DNA from: an uncultured Planctomycetia bacterium
GTDB lineage: Bacteria > Planctomycetota > UBA1135 > GCA-002686595
Assembly: GCA_937952135.1 (NCBI GenBank)
Contig: CALFYL010000148.1
Span: 1 to 20,548 of the forward strand
Length of the DNA stretch: 20,548 nucleotides
Direction of reading: 5' to 3'
How positions within the stretch are numbered: position 1 is the first letter of the stretch; each line of letters opens with the position of its first letter. Below the pieces are notes generated by a model that was given only the letters and a program-made list of their open reading frames with translations, searched no databases and had not been told where the DNA came from. Positions 1 through 6,694 of the stretch are shown here, piece by piece. The position numbers and the translations under genes were made by a program.

Positions 1-1281
1 GCGCCAGGCGTAGATCGGGCCCGGATCGTTGCGCGCGTTCTCGCGCCGCGTGCGCATCGAGAGCACGAACTCGCGCGCGGCGCCCTCGGCAAGCAGGTCG
101 CGCCCGTCGCCTTGCGCCACGAGCTTCGCCGCGACTTCGGGGTGCGTGCGCGCGAAGGCCGTCGGCAGCACGTCGACGAGCGACGCGAGCCCGCTGATGC
201 GCTGCGGCGCGACGCCCGCGGCCTTTGGAAAGCGGATCGCCATCGGAACGACGGTGTTCTCCAGCGTGACCTCGCCGCTGCCGAGCACCGAACGATCTCC
301 GAGCGACTGCCCGAAGGCGCCGACGAAAACGACCAGCGTCGAATCGTCGAGTTTCAGCTCCTTCAACCGATCGAGCAGCGCCCCCACCGCATTGTCCACC
401 GACCGCACGTCGGCGTCGTAGCGATCGAAAACGCTCTCGAACTTCGAGCGGTCGACCGTCGGCAGCACGAGCTCGGGCGTGGGCGTCACCGTGCCCTCGA
501 GCTCGGGGAAGAACATGCGGATCGCTAGCAGCGGCGGGAAGCCGATCTGGAAGCGCGCCGGGTCGATGCCGCGCGCGTCGAGCAACGCGCCGGAGCGCCC
601 GTCGCCGCGGAAGAGCCGCAGCAGCTCGGGGGGCGGATCGTTGGGCTCGGCGGGCGCTTCGAAGTGCGTCCAGAGCGCGAACGCCGCGCCCTTGTGGAAG
701 CTCAGCCAGCGCGTCGCGCGTTCCGCGATCTCCGCGCTCGTCCGCACGTTCTCGCGTGCGCCGACATCGGCCTTCGTCGGCTCGTCGACGAATTCGAAGC
801 CGATGTTCAGGCCGCCGGCCTTGCCCAGCAGGTACGAACCGACGAAGGACGTGGTCTTGAAGCCTTGATCGCGCAGCATCTCGGCCGCGCTTCGGCGCAG
901 CGGGCCCGTCGCGAAGACGTTCCTCACGCCGCCGTGCGCGATCACGCCGTGGCGGTGCGGCCAGGACGCGGTCCACAGCGAAACGTGCGCCGGGAGCGAG
1001 CGCGCGATCGGCGTGAAGCCGTTCTCGAACACCACGCTCTCGGCGAGCAGGGCGTCGATGCGCGGCGTGGTCTCGCGCGCGTAGCCGTAGGAGCTCATGT
1101 GGTCGCGACGCAGCGCATCGACGCTGATCACGAGCACGTTCGGGCCGGGCGCGGGCTTCGCGGCGGCGGGCCCCTGTGCCAGCGCGAGCCCGCCGGGCGT
1201 GAACGCGAGGACGAGCGCGAGGGCGCGGATTCCGGGAGCGAGCGAGAGCGCGACGAACAGGGAACGCAGGGAGTGCGGCAT
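1..1281 (-). CDS. Exported sulfatase-fold (alkaline phosphatase superfamily) protein, probably catalytically dead; C-terminus outside window
   Basis: The first 427 residues are visible and the frame is still open at base 1. An N-terminal signal peptide has a hydrophobic stretch at about 20-35 ending ALAQ. The scaffold of the sulfatase family is clear: NVLVISVDALRRDH at 48-61 (metal Asp D55), SLPAHVSLWTA at 95-105 where the formylglycine motif C/S-x-P-x-R sits, YDADVRSVDNAVG at 288-300, and VVPMAIRFP at 344-352. The residues that do the chemistry are altered. The formylglycine position is S95, and the motif Arg is H99. The usual DPHxPY segment reads EAPAEP (208-213). The usual SDHGE segment reads GAFGQ (321-325), so both metal ligands are missing, and the His residues after it are also gone. 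I infer a non-enzymatic binding protein. A divergent hydrolase or phosphotransferase is the alternative. It lies 46 nt after the EAL gene on the same strand and may be co-transcribed. I see no Shine-Dalgarno sequence. Confidence 0.85.
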   Translation of the reverse strand, partial: MPHSLRSLFVALSLAPGIRALALVLAFTPGGLALAQGPAAAKPAPGPNVLVISVDALRRDHMSSYGYARETTPRIDALLAESVVFENGFTPIARSLPAHVSLWTASWPHRHGVIAHGGVRNVFATGPLRRSAAEMLRDQGFKTTSFVGSYLLGKAGGLNIGFEFVDEPTKADVGARENVRTSAEIAERATRWLSFHKGAAFALWTHFEAPAEPNDPPPELLRLFRGDGRSGALLDARGIDPARFQIGFPPLLAIRMFFPELEGTVTPTPELVLPTVDRSKFESVFDRYDADVRSVDNAVGALLDRLKELKLDDSTLVVFVGAFGQSLGDRSVLGSGEVTLENTVVPMAIRFPKAAGVAPQRISGLASLVDVLPTAFARTHPEVAAKLVAQGDGRDLLAEGAAREFVLSMRTRRENARNDPGPIYAWR

Positions 1282-1322
1282 GACGGCGCAGTTTACGCGC
1301 TGCGGCCTCCGGCGCGTCGAGG

Positions 1323-1337
1323 CGCGGCTAAGCCGCG
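1323..1337 (-). terminator. Small GC hairpin spanning the stop codon of the EAL gene
   Basis: The sequence CGCGGC-TAA-GCCGCG is a perfect 6-bp stem with a 3-nt loop. It contains the stop codon of the EAL gene (1328-1330 read on the minus strand). No T-tract follows, and such hairpins are common in GC-rich DNA. It may attenuate transcription between the EAL gene and the sulfatase-fold gene. Confidence 0.25.
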
Positions 1338-3115
1338 TCCGAGAGGCTCGCGCCGCGTGCGAGCGGCTCGAGGAAGCGCACGACGTCCTCGGCCGGCAGC
1401 GGACGGCTGAAGTGGAAGCCCTGCGCCTCGTCGCACTTCATGATGCGCAAGAACGCCAATTGTCCCGGCGTTTCGACTCCCTCGGCGACGACGCGGAGCC
1501 GCAGACACTTCGCCATCAGCACGATCGCGGTTGCGATCGACGCGTCGTCGGGGTCGCGCGTGACCTCGCGCAGGAACGAGCGGTCGATCTTGAGCGCGTC
1601 GATCGGGAAGCGCCGCAGGTACGCGAGCGACGAGTAACCCGTGCCGAAGTCGTCGATCGAGATCGAGATGCCCAGCGCCTTGAAGCGCTGCAGCGTCGCG
1701 ATGACGTCGTCCGCCGACTCCATCAAGCTCGACTCGGTGATCTCGAGCTCGAGCCAGCGCGGATCGAGTCCCGCGCGCCGCAGCGCCTGCTGCACGCCCG
1801 TGTACAGCCCGGCGTCGCGGAACTGCACGGGCGAGAGATTCACGGCGACGCGGACGGGCTCGAAGCCCTGCTCCTGCCAGCGCTTCGCTTGCGCGCAGGC
1901 TTGTCGCAGGACCCAGTTCCCGAGCGGCACGATCAGGCCGGTCGACTCGGCGAGCGGGATGAAGTCCGCCGGCGAGACGAGTCCGAGCTCGGCGTGCTGC
2001 CAGCGCACGAGCGCTTCGACGGCGAGCGTTCGCCCGCTCTCGACCGACACCCGCGGTTGGTAGTGCAGCACGAACTCCTCGCGCTCGACGGCGCGGCGCA
2101 ACGCGGATTCCAGCGACATTCGCTCGAGGGCGCGGGCCTTGAGCAGGTCGCTGTACACCTCGACACTGCCCACGCCGCGTTGCCGCGCCCAATAGGCGGC
2201 CGTGCGCGCGTGCTCGAACACCTCCTCCGCCGACTGCGGCCGGCGCCACATCGCCGCTCCCACATGGAACGCCGCGGCGATCTGCTCGCCCGCGACGTCG
2301 AGCGGCGCCCTCAGCCACTCCGAGAGCCGGCGCGCCACGCGCACGAGGTCGGCCTCCTCGAACGAGCCGAGCAAGAGCAACACGAACTCGCCGTGGCTCG
2401 TGCGGCGCACCGACGAGCTCGCTCCGTCGCGGCTCACGCGCGCGAGCGTGTCGTCGCTGCGGCACGCCTCGCGCAAGCGCTCGCCGAGCGCGGCGAACCA
2501 GTGCTCCGCGTGGGAGGCCGGCAGCGAGCCCGCGACATCGCGCAGCGGGTCGAGGTCGAAGCACAGCACGGCGAGCGACGCCGACATGCGTTCCGCTCGG
2601 ACCATCGCCAAACCGACGGCGGCGAGCAGCTCTTCGTGGGAGAGCTGCGACGCGTTCGGCGTGTCCGGGGTCGAGTGTCCGACGGCGGGCCGACGGCGAA
2701 GCGCGGCGCGCACGCGCTGCGCGCTGAGCTCGGGATCCTCGTCGGCGGCCAGGAACTCGCGCCCGCCGGCCGCAAACAGCTCCCGCAGGTCGAGTGCATC
2801 GTCCGCGGCGACGCTGCGCTTCTCCGACGCGGCGCGTCCGCGGCTGAGGCCGATCAGCGGTGCGCCTCCTCGGGCCTCCAGACGTGCGGCGAGCGTCGCA
2901 GGGGAACACTCGGCGAGCCCGGGGTGCGCGAGGTCGAGCAGGTATGCGCCGACGTCGGCGATCTCGGCGCACTCGAACGCGCGGTCGAGTTGCGTCTCGA
3001 ACTCCACCTCGACGCCGGTCGACTCGAGTTCCGCCGCTAGAGCGGACCAGTGGGCGCGGCGCTGACTGACGAGGAGCACCCGATCGGGCGCCGCGAAGCG
3101 TTGGGGACGGTCCAT
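1328..3115 (-). CDS. Receiver-like / degenerate GGDEF / EAL c-di-GMP phosphodiesterase
   Basis: This is a 595-residue cytoplasmic signalling protein with no membrane segment. Residues 10-125 look like a response-regulator receiver: RVLLVS opens strand 1 and YLLDLAHPG (59-66) carries a possible acceptor D61. The acidic pair after strand 1 is absent, so phosphorylation is uncertain. Residues 160-320 resemble a GGDEF domain in which the signature reads SHGEF (240-244), so cyclase activity is unlikely. Residues 330-585 are a complete EAL domain: EAL at 367-369, N426 in NLSP, E458 in EITES, D488-D489 in DDFGTG, K509, E545 in AEGVE, and Q565. All expected Mg-binding and catalytic residues are present, so hydrolysis of c-di-GMP to pGpG is the likely activity, tuned by the two degenerate domains. 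The ATG at 3115 is chosen because the frame further upstream lies opposite the radical SAM gene. It is divergent from that gene across 114 nt. Confidence 0.93.
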   Translation of the reverse strand: MDRPQRFAAPDRVLLVSQRRAHWSALAAELESTGVEVEFETQLDRAFECAEIADVGAYLLDLAHPGLAECSPATLAARLEARGGAPLIGLSRGRAASEKRSVAADDALDLRELFAAGGREFLAADEDPELSAQRVRAALRRRPAVGHSTPDTPNASQLSHEELLAAVGLAMVRAERMSASLAVLCFDLDPLRDVAGSLPASHAEHWFAALGERLREACRSDDTLARVSRDGASSSVRRTSHGEFVLLLLGSFEEADLVRVARRLSEWLRAPLDVAGEQIAAAFHVGAAMWRRPQSAEEVFEHARTAAYWARQRGVGSVEVYSDLLKARALERMSLESALRRAVEREEFVLHYQPRVSVESGRTLAVEALVRWQHAELGLVSPADFIPLAESTGLIVPLGNWVLRQACAQAKRWQEQGFEPVRVAVNLSPVQFRDAGLYTGVQQALRRAGLDPRWLELEITESSLMESADDVIATLQRFKALGISISIDDFGTGYSSLAYLRRFPIDALKIDRSFLREVTRDPDDASIATAIVLMAKCLRLRVVAEGVETPGQLAFLRIMKCDEAQGFHFSRPLPAEDVVRFLEPLARGASLSDAA

Positions 3116-3229
3116 GGGGCTGAATCTGTTTCGGAGCGCGCTCGCACGCGACTCAACGCTTCGCCTCTTCCGTCCGAAAGCGCCGCGAGCGCGACGAACC
3201 CGGCGCCCTGGGCTACCTTGGGCGACTCG
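3116..3229. promoter_or_regulatory. Divergent intergenic region between the EAL gene and the radical SAM gene
   Basis: This 114-nt spacer must hold the start signals of both divergent genes. I see no convincing -35/-10 boxes or Shine-Dalgarno sequence. It contains two inverted repeats: TTTCGGA (3129-3135) with TCCGAAA (3173-3179), and CGCGCTCGC (3137-3145) with GCGAGCGCG (3185-3193). Their arms interleave, so the two stems cannot both form as simple hairpins. Either could be an operator, but chance is plausible at this base composition. Confidence 0.35.
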
Positions 3230-4333
3230 ATGGCCGGCGACGTGCTGCAAGACATCCTCGATATTGCGCGGGCGAACGGCGCGACGCCGGAGCACGTGCG
3301 GGCGCTGCTCACGACCTGGCTGGCGGGCGGGGAGCTGAGCCTGGACGTGCGCGGTTTCCCGCCGTCGAAGCGCCTGATCGCGGCGCTGCCGCAACTTCGC
3401 GCCGTCTTCGATGCACGGGCACGAGTGCGCACGGAACATCCTTCCGCCGACGGCTCGATGCGCCTTCTGATCGAGCTCGCTGACGGCGCGACGGTCGAGT
3501 CCGTGCTGCTCGCGCGCGGCGGCCTGTGCATCTCGACGCAAGTCGGCTGCGCGGTCGGCTGCGTGTTCTGCAAGACCGGCGAGGGCGGCCTCGTGCGGCA
3601 GTTGAGCGGCGTGGAGATGCTCGCCCAAGTCGCGCTCGCCCGGGCGCGCGCCGACGTGCGGCGGGTCGTGCTGATGGGCATGGGCGAGCCCGCGCACAAC
3701 CTCGAGTCCGTCCTCGCGGCGCTGCGCGTGCTCGGCGCCGAGGGCCGCTTGGCGCACAAGCACCTCGTGTTCAGCACGGTCGGCGACCGCGCGGCCTTCG
3801 AAGCGCTCCACGGTCACGGCGTGCGGCCCGCGCTCGCGCTCTCGCTGCACACGACCAAGTCCGAGCTGCGGCGCGAGCTCCTGCCGCGCGCTCCGCGCAT
3901 CGAGCCGCGCGAGCTGCTCGAGCTCGCGCTCGCCTACGCCGACGCGACGACGTGGCCGCTGCAGGTGCAATGGACGCTGCTCGCAGGGCTCAACGACGGC
4001 GACGACGAGCTCGAAGCACTCGCGACATGGCTCGCAGGCCGGCGCGCCATGGTGAACTTCATCCCCTGGAACCAGGTCGACGGGATGAGCTTCGCGCGTC
4101 CCGGGGAAGAGCGCGGGCGCGAGATGGTGCGCTTCCTCCGCGCGCGCGGCGTGATCGCGACGCTGCGGCGCAGCGGCGGTCAGGACGTGGAAGGCGCCTG
4201 CGGGCAGCTGCGCGCGCGCGAACTGCCGCTGCGGCGCCGTGCGAACGCGGCGCCGCAGCCCGTGGAGGACCCTCGAGTCGGAGCTCGAGTCGAGACCCGC
4301 GGCGAGATCAGCGCGCCACGATCGACGACTTGA
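3230..4333 (+). CDS. rlmN: RlmN/Cfr-family radical SAM RNA methyltransferase
   Basis: This 367-residue protein has the full RlmN/Cfr signature. The cluster-binding CxxxCxxC is C107, C111 and C114 (QVGCAVGCVFC). The two family-specific cysteines are C100, seven residues before the first cluster Cys, and C324 in the C-terminal ACGQL. These match E. coli RlmN C118 and C355. Other matches are VESVLL with E90, MGMGEP (149-154) for SAM contact, FSTVGD (181-186), ALSLH (203-207), VNFIPWN (275-281), and G-Q-D-V-E before C324. RlmN makes 2-methyladenine at A2503 of 23S rRNA and A37 of some tRNAs. Oddities are a short, unconventional N-terminal region, a shorter loop between E90 and C100, and a basic tail of about 35 residues. 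The protein may therefore be a divergent paralog with another RNA site. The start ATG is at 3230; an in-frame start at 3050 would overlap the EAL gene. The last 26 nt overlap the S46 gene tail-to-tail. Confidence 0.9.
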   Translation: MAGDVLQDILDIARANGATPEHVRALLTTWLAGGELSLDVRGFPPSKRLIAALPQLRAVFDARARVRTEHPSADGSMRLLIELADGATVESVLLARGGLCISTQVGCAVGCVFCKTGEGGLVRQLSGVEMLAQVALARARADVRRVVLMGMGEPAHNLESVLAALRVLGAEGRLAHKHLVFSTVGDRAAFEALHGHGVRPALALSLHTTKSELRRELLPRAPRIEPRELLELALAYADATTWPLQVQWTLLAGLNDGDDELEALATWLAGRRAMVNFIPWNQVDGMSFARPGEERGREMVRFLRARGVIATLRRSGGQDVEGACGQLRARELPLRRRANAAPQPVEDPRVGARVETRGEISAPRSTT

Positions 4334-4338
4334 TCTCG
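4303..4338. terminator. Inverted repeat containing both stop codons of convergent overlapping genes
   Basis: CGAGATCA (4303-4310) and TGATCTCG (4331-4338) form a perfect 8-bp inverted repeat around a 20-nt loop. The right arm begins with the TGA of the radical SAM gene (4331-4333). The left arm contains, on the opposite strand, the TGA of the S46 gene (4308-4310). It may work as a compact bidirectional terminator. No T-tract is present on either side. Confidence 0.4.
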
Positions 4339-6419
4339 GTCGCGATGCGATCGGCCTTGTAGACCTGCTCGAGCGCGCCGAGCAGCGCGCGGCTGTCGAC
4401 CGACACGGCGCGGGCCTGCGTGTCCGAGTAGCCGTAGTTGCCGACCAAGCTCTGGATGTTGCCGTCGAAGATCAGCCCGACGACCTCGCCCGCGCGGTTG
4501 ACCACCGGCGAGCCCGAATTGCCGCCGATGATGTCGCAGGTCGAGACGTGGTTGAACGCGGTCTTGGGCGCGACAGCCGCCTTCGCGTCGAGCCAGCTCT
4601 TCGGCAGCTCGTAGGACGCCTCGCCCGCGCGCTCCTTCGCCTTCTCGTACACGCCCGCGAACTCCGTGAACGGCGGAATCTGACGGTCGCCGTCGGTGTA
4701 GCCCTTGAGCGCGCCGTACGAGAGCCGCAGCGTGAACGTCGCGTCGGGATACACGCTCTCGCCGTGCACCGCAAAGCGCGCGGCGGCGATCTTCGCGTAG
4801 GCCTCGCGCTCGACGGACTGCACATCGTCCTCGTAGCGCTTGCGCAGTTCGCGCGAGTGCGGATCGAGCGTCTTGACGAGCGCGATCAACGGATCGTTCG
4901 AAGTGTCGAGCGCCTTGGCGCCGCCCTCGGCGAGCTTCTTGCGCTCTTCGACGTCGATCAACTTCGTGCCGTAGATGCACTCCGCGGCGCGCGCGCGCGG
5001 CGACTTGCCCGCCAGCGCCGCGACGACGATCGGATCGCCCGCGCCGAGCTGCTCGGCCATCAGGGACAGCGCGCTCTCCAATCGCAGCGCCTCGAACTCC
5101 GGGTAGATCGGCGCGGGTGAGTAGAGGCGTTGGTAGACCTGCGCGAGAGCCGCGTCGCCGTACTCGCGCAGCCGCTCGCCGCTCGGCTTCGGCAGCTCCG
5201 CCGCCAGGCGCACGAGGGTCGTCGCGAAGCCCGCCGTGTCCGCACCGAGCGAGATCCCGCCTCCGCCGATCGCCGTGTAGCGCTTGGCGATTTCCTTCGC
5301 GGTGCGCTGCGCCCTCTCGACCTGCTCCCAAGCGTCGCCCCACTTCTGCTTCCACTCGGGGTTGGCGTTCACCGCATCGCGCAGCGCCTTCTCCTCGGCG
5401 CGTTTCGCCTCGAAAATCGCGGGGTCGAGCAGCCCCGCCATCCGGCCGACGTACACCTTGCGGCTGTTCTGGACGCCGAAGAGGTCGCCCTTGGCTTGCC
5501 GCGCGTGCTCGGCGCTCTTGCCCGAGTAGGACTGCAGCCACACCTCCTGGCGCATCAGGCGGTTCAGCACCGAGGGCACGCTGTTGTCGCGCAAGTACTC
5601 GAGGTGCGCGACGGTGTTGAGGCGTTGCGTGCTTCCGGGGTGGCCCGCGACGAACACCAGGTCGTTCGCGCTCGGACCGCCGGCGCTCCAGCGCAGGAAG
5701 TGCTCGGGCTTGTACGGAACGCCGTTCTCGTAGATGCGGAAGAACGTGACGTCGAGGCAGTAGCGCGGGTACTCGAAGTTGTCGTTGTCGCCGCCGTAGA
5801 ACGCGATCGCCGACTCCGGCGCGAACACCAGGCGGATGTCCTCGAAGCGCTTGTAGAAGTACTGGTGGTAGCGGCCGCCCTGGTAGAGCGTCACGACTTC
5901 ACAGTGCATGCCGGTCGATTGCTTGCCCTCGTCCTCGAGCTGCGTCATCAGCTTGCGGCGAGCGGCGCCCGCCTCGGCGGTCGGCTTGCCAGCGGCCGCG
6001 GCTTCGACCTTCTCGGTGACGTCGACGATCGTCCACAGCACGTCGAGGTGCAGGTCGGGGCACTTGACCTCGTCGGCCTGCGTCTTGGCGTAGAAGCCGG
6101 TCTCGAGCAGGTTGCGCTCCTTGCTCGAGAGCTTCTCGAGGATGTCCGAGGCCACGTGGTGGTTGGTCATCACCAACCCGTCGGCGGACACGATCGAGCC
6201 CGAACCTCCCGTCGACACGCGCACCGAAGATTTCTGCACGTGTTCCATCCACTCCGGCGAAACGTCGAAGCCGTAGCGCTCCTTCAACTGCTTCGTCGGC
6301 GGGTTGTTGAAGAGCCACATGCCTTCGTCGGCGCGCGCGAACGCAGCGGCGAGCGGGGCGAGGCAGGGGGCGACGATCAGTGCGGCGAGGGCGACGCGTT
6401 GCAGTCGAGAAAGAGACAT
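4308..6419 (-). CDS. Exported family S46 dipeptidyl-peptidase (DPP7-like specificity)
   Basis: The protein has 703 residues, the usual length for the S46 (DPP7/DPP11) family. A signal peptide covers about residues 1-30, with a hydrophobic core ALAALIVAPCLAPLAAA, followed by DEGMW, the typical start of the mature domain. The chymotrypsin-fold triad is visible: His in TNHHV (H88, possibly H87), Asp in GGDNDNFEYP (probably D213), and Ser in GGNSGSPV (S635). The helical insert typical of the family lies between the two halves. In this family the residue 18 after the catalytic Ser sets P1 preference. DPP11 has Arg there, and this protein has G653 in FDGN, so release of dipeptides with hydrophobic or neutral P1 is expected rather than Asp/Glu. 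It probably acts in the periplasm or at the outer surface. The ATG at 6419 is preferred over a longer frame because it directly precedes the signal peptide and has AGGAG 11-15 nt upstream. Confidence 0.94.
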   Translation of the reverse strand: MSLSRLQRVALAALIVAPCLAPLAAAFARADEGMWLFNNPPTKQLKERYGFDVSPEWMEHVQKSSVRVSTGGSGSIVSADGLVMTNHHVASDILEKLSSKERNLLETGFYAKTQADEVKCPDLHLDVLWTIVDVTEKVEAAAAGKPTAEAGAARRKLMTQLEDEGKQSTGMHCEVVTLYQGGRYHQYFYKRFEDIRLVFAPESAIAFYGGDNDNFEYPRYCLDVTFFRIYENGVPYKPEHFLRWSAGGPSANDLVFVAGHPGSTQRLNTVAHLEYLRDNSVPSVLNRLMRQEVWLQSYSGKSAEHARQAKGDLFGVQNSRKVYVGRMAGLLDPAIFEAKRAEEKALRDAVNANPEWKQKWGDAWEQVERAQRTAKEIAKRYTAIGGGGISLGADTAGFATTLVRLAAELPKPSGERLREYGDAALAQVYQRLYSPAPIYPEFEALRLESALSLMAEQLGAGDPIVVAALAGKSPRARAAECIYGTKLIDVEERKKLAEGGAKALDTSNDPLIALVKTLDPHSRELRKRYEDDVQSVEREAYAKIAAARFAVHGESVYPDATFTLRLSYGALKGYTDGDRQIPPFTEFAGVYEKAKERAGEASYELPKSWLDAKAAVAPKTAFNHVSTCDIIGGNSGSPVVNRAGEVVGLIFDGNIQSLVGNYGYSDTQARAVSVDSRALLGALEQVYKADRIATEIKSSIVAR

Positions 6420-6694
6420 GGTCTGGAGCGCTCCTGGGTGGGGCTTGAGGGCTCCGTCTTGTACCGCGGCGCCGCCCGCCGCCGCCACCACCGCAGCGTT
6501 CGCGGTGGGTAGAACCGCCGCGCGAACGCACGCTACGCACAGCGCCGCCGCCGACCGCGCAGTGTGGCGAGCCGCGTGGACGCTCCGCAGCGGGAACACT
6601 GCGAGGGCCTCCTGCGCCGAGGCGTGCCGCGGAATGGAAAGCGCTCCGCGCGCGCCGTTGCGCTCCTCCAACGACCCTGTTTTCGAGGTTGGTC
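6420..6694. promoter_or_regulatory. Divergent intergenic region between the S46 peptidase and the secreted repeat protein
   Basis: This 275-nt region is non-coding on the evidence here. AGGAG (minus strand, 6431-6435) lies 11 nt before the S46 start and falls in a GGAGCGCTCC palindrome (6425-6434). GAGG (6685-6688) lies 6 nt before the ATG of the repeat protein. A 9-bp inverted repeat, GCGTTCGCG (6496-6504) with CGCGAACGC (6521-6529), sits mid-region with a 16-nt spacer and could be an operator for both genes. I see no clear promoter boxes. Confidence 0.45.
6496..6529. repeat. 9-bp perfect inverted repeat in a divergent promoter region
   Basis: GCGTTCGCG and CGCGAACGC are exact reverse complements separated by 16 nt. 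The site lies 77 nt from the S46 start and 166 nt from the repeat-protein start. An alternative pairing (CGGT 6503-6506 with ACCG 6514-6517) competes with the main stem. A binding site for a dimeric regulator or an RNA hairpin are both possible. Confidence 0.5.

Noticed and set aside
3129..3193. Interleaved inverted repeats as a pseudoknot riboswitch
   Set aside because: Arms of 7 and 9 bp with long loops are expected by chance in such GC-rich DNA, and no known riboswitch core is visible.
3050..3229. Earlier start for the radical SAM gene
   Set aside because: It would overlap the start of the divergent EAL gene and adds no RlmN-like sequence.
1328..3970. 880-codon open frame extending upstream of the EAL gene
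   Set aside because: Only the part from 3115 onward carries domain motifs; the extension lies opposite the radical SAM gene and has low-complexity Arg/Ala/His-rich composition typical of antisense frames in GC-rich DNA.
6420..6671. N-terminal extension of the S46 peptidase
   Set aside because: The frame is open but the ATG at 6419 directly precedes a classical signal peptide and has AGGAG upstream; the extension would bury the signal.
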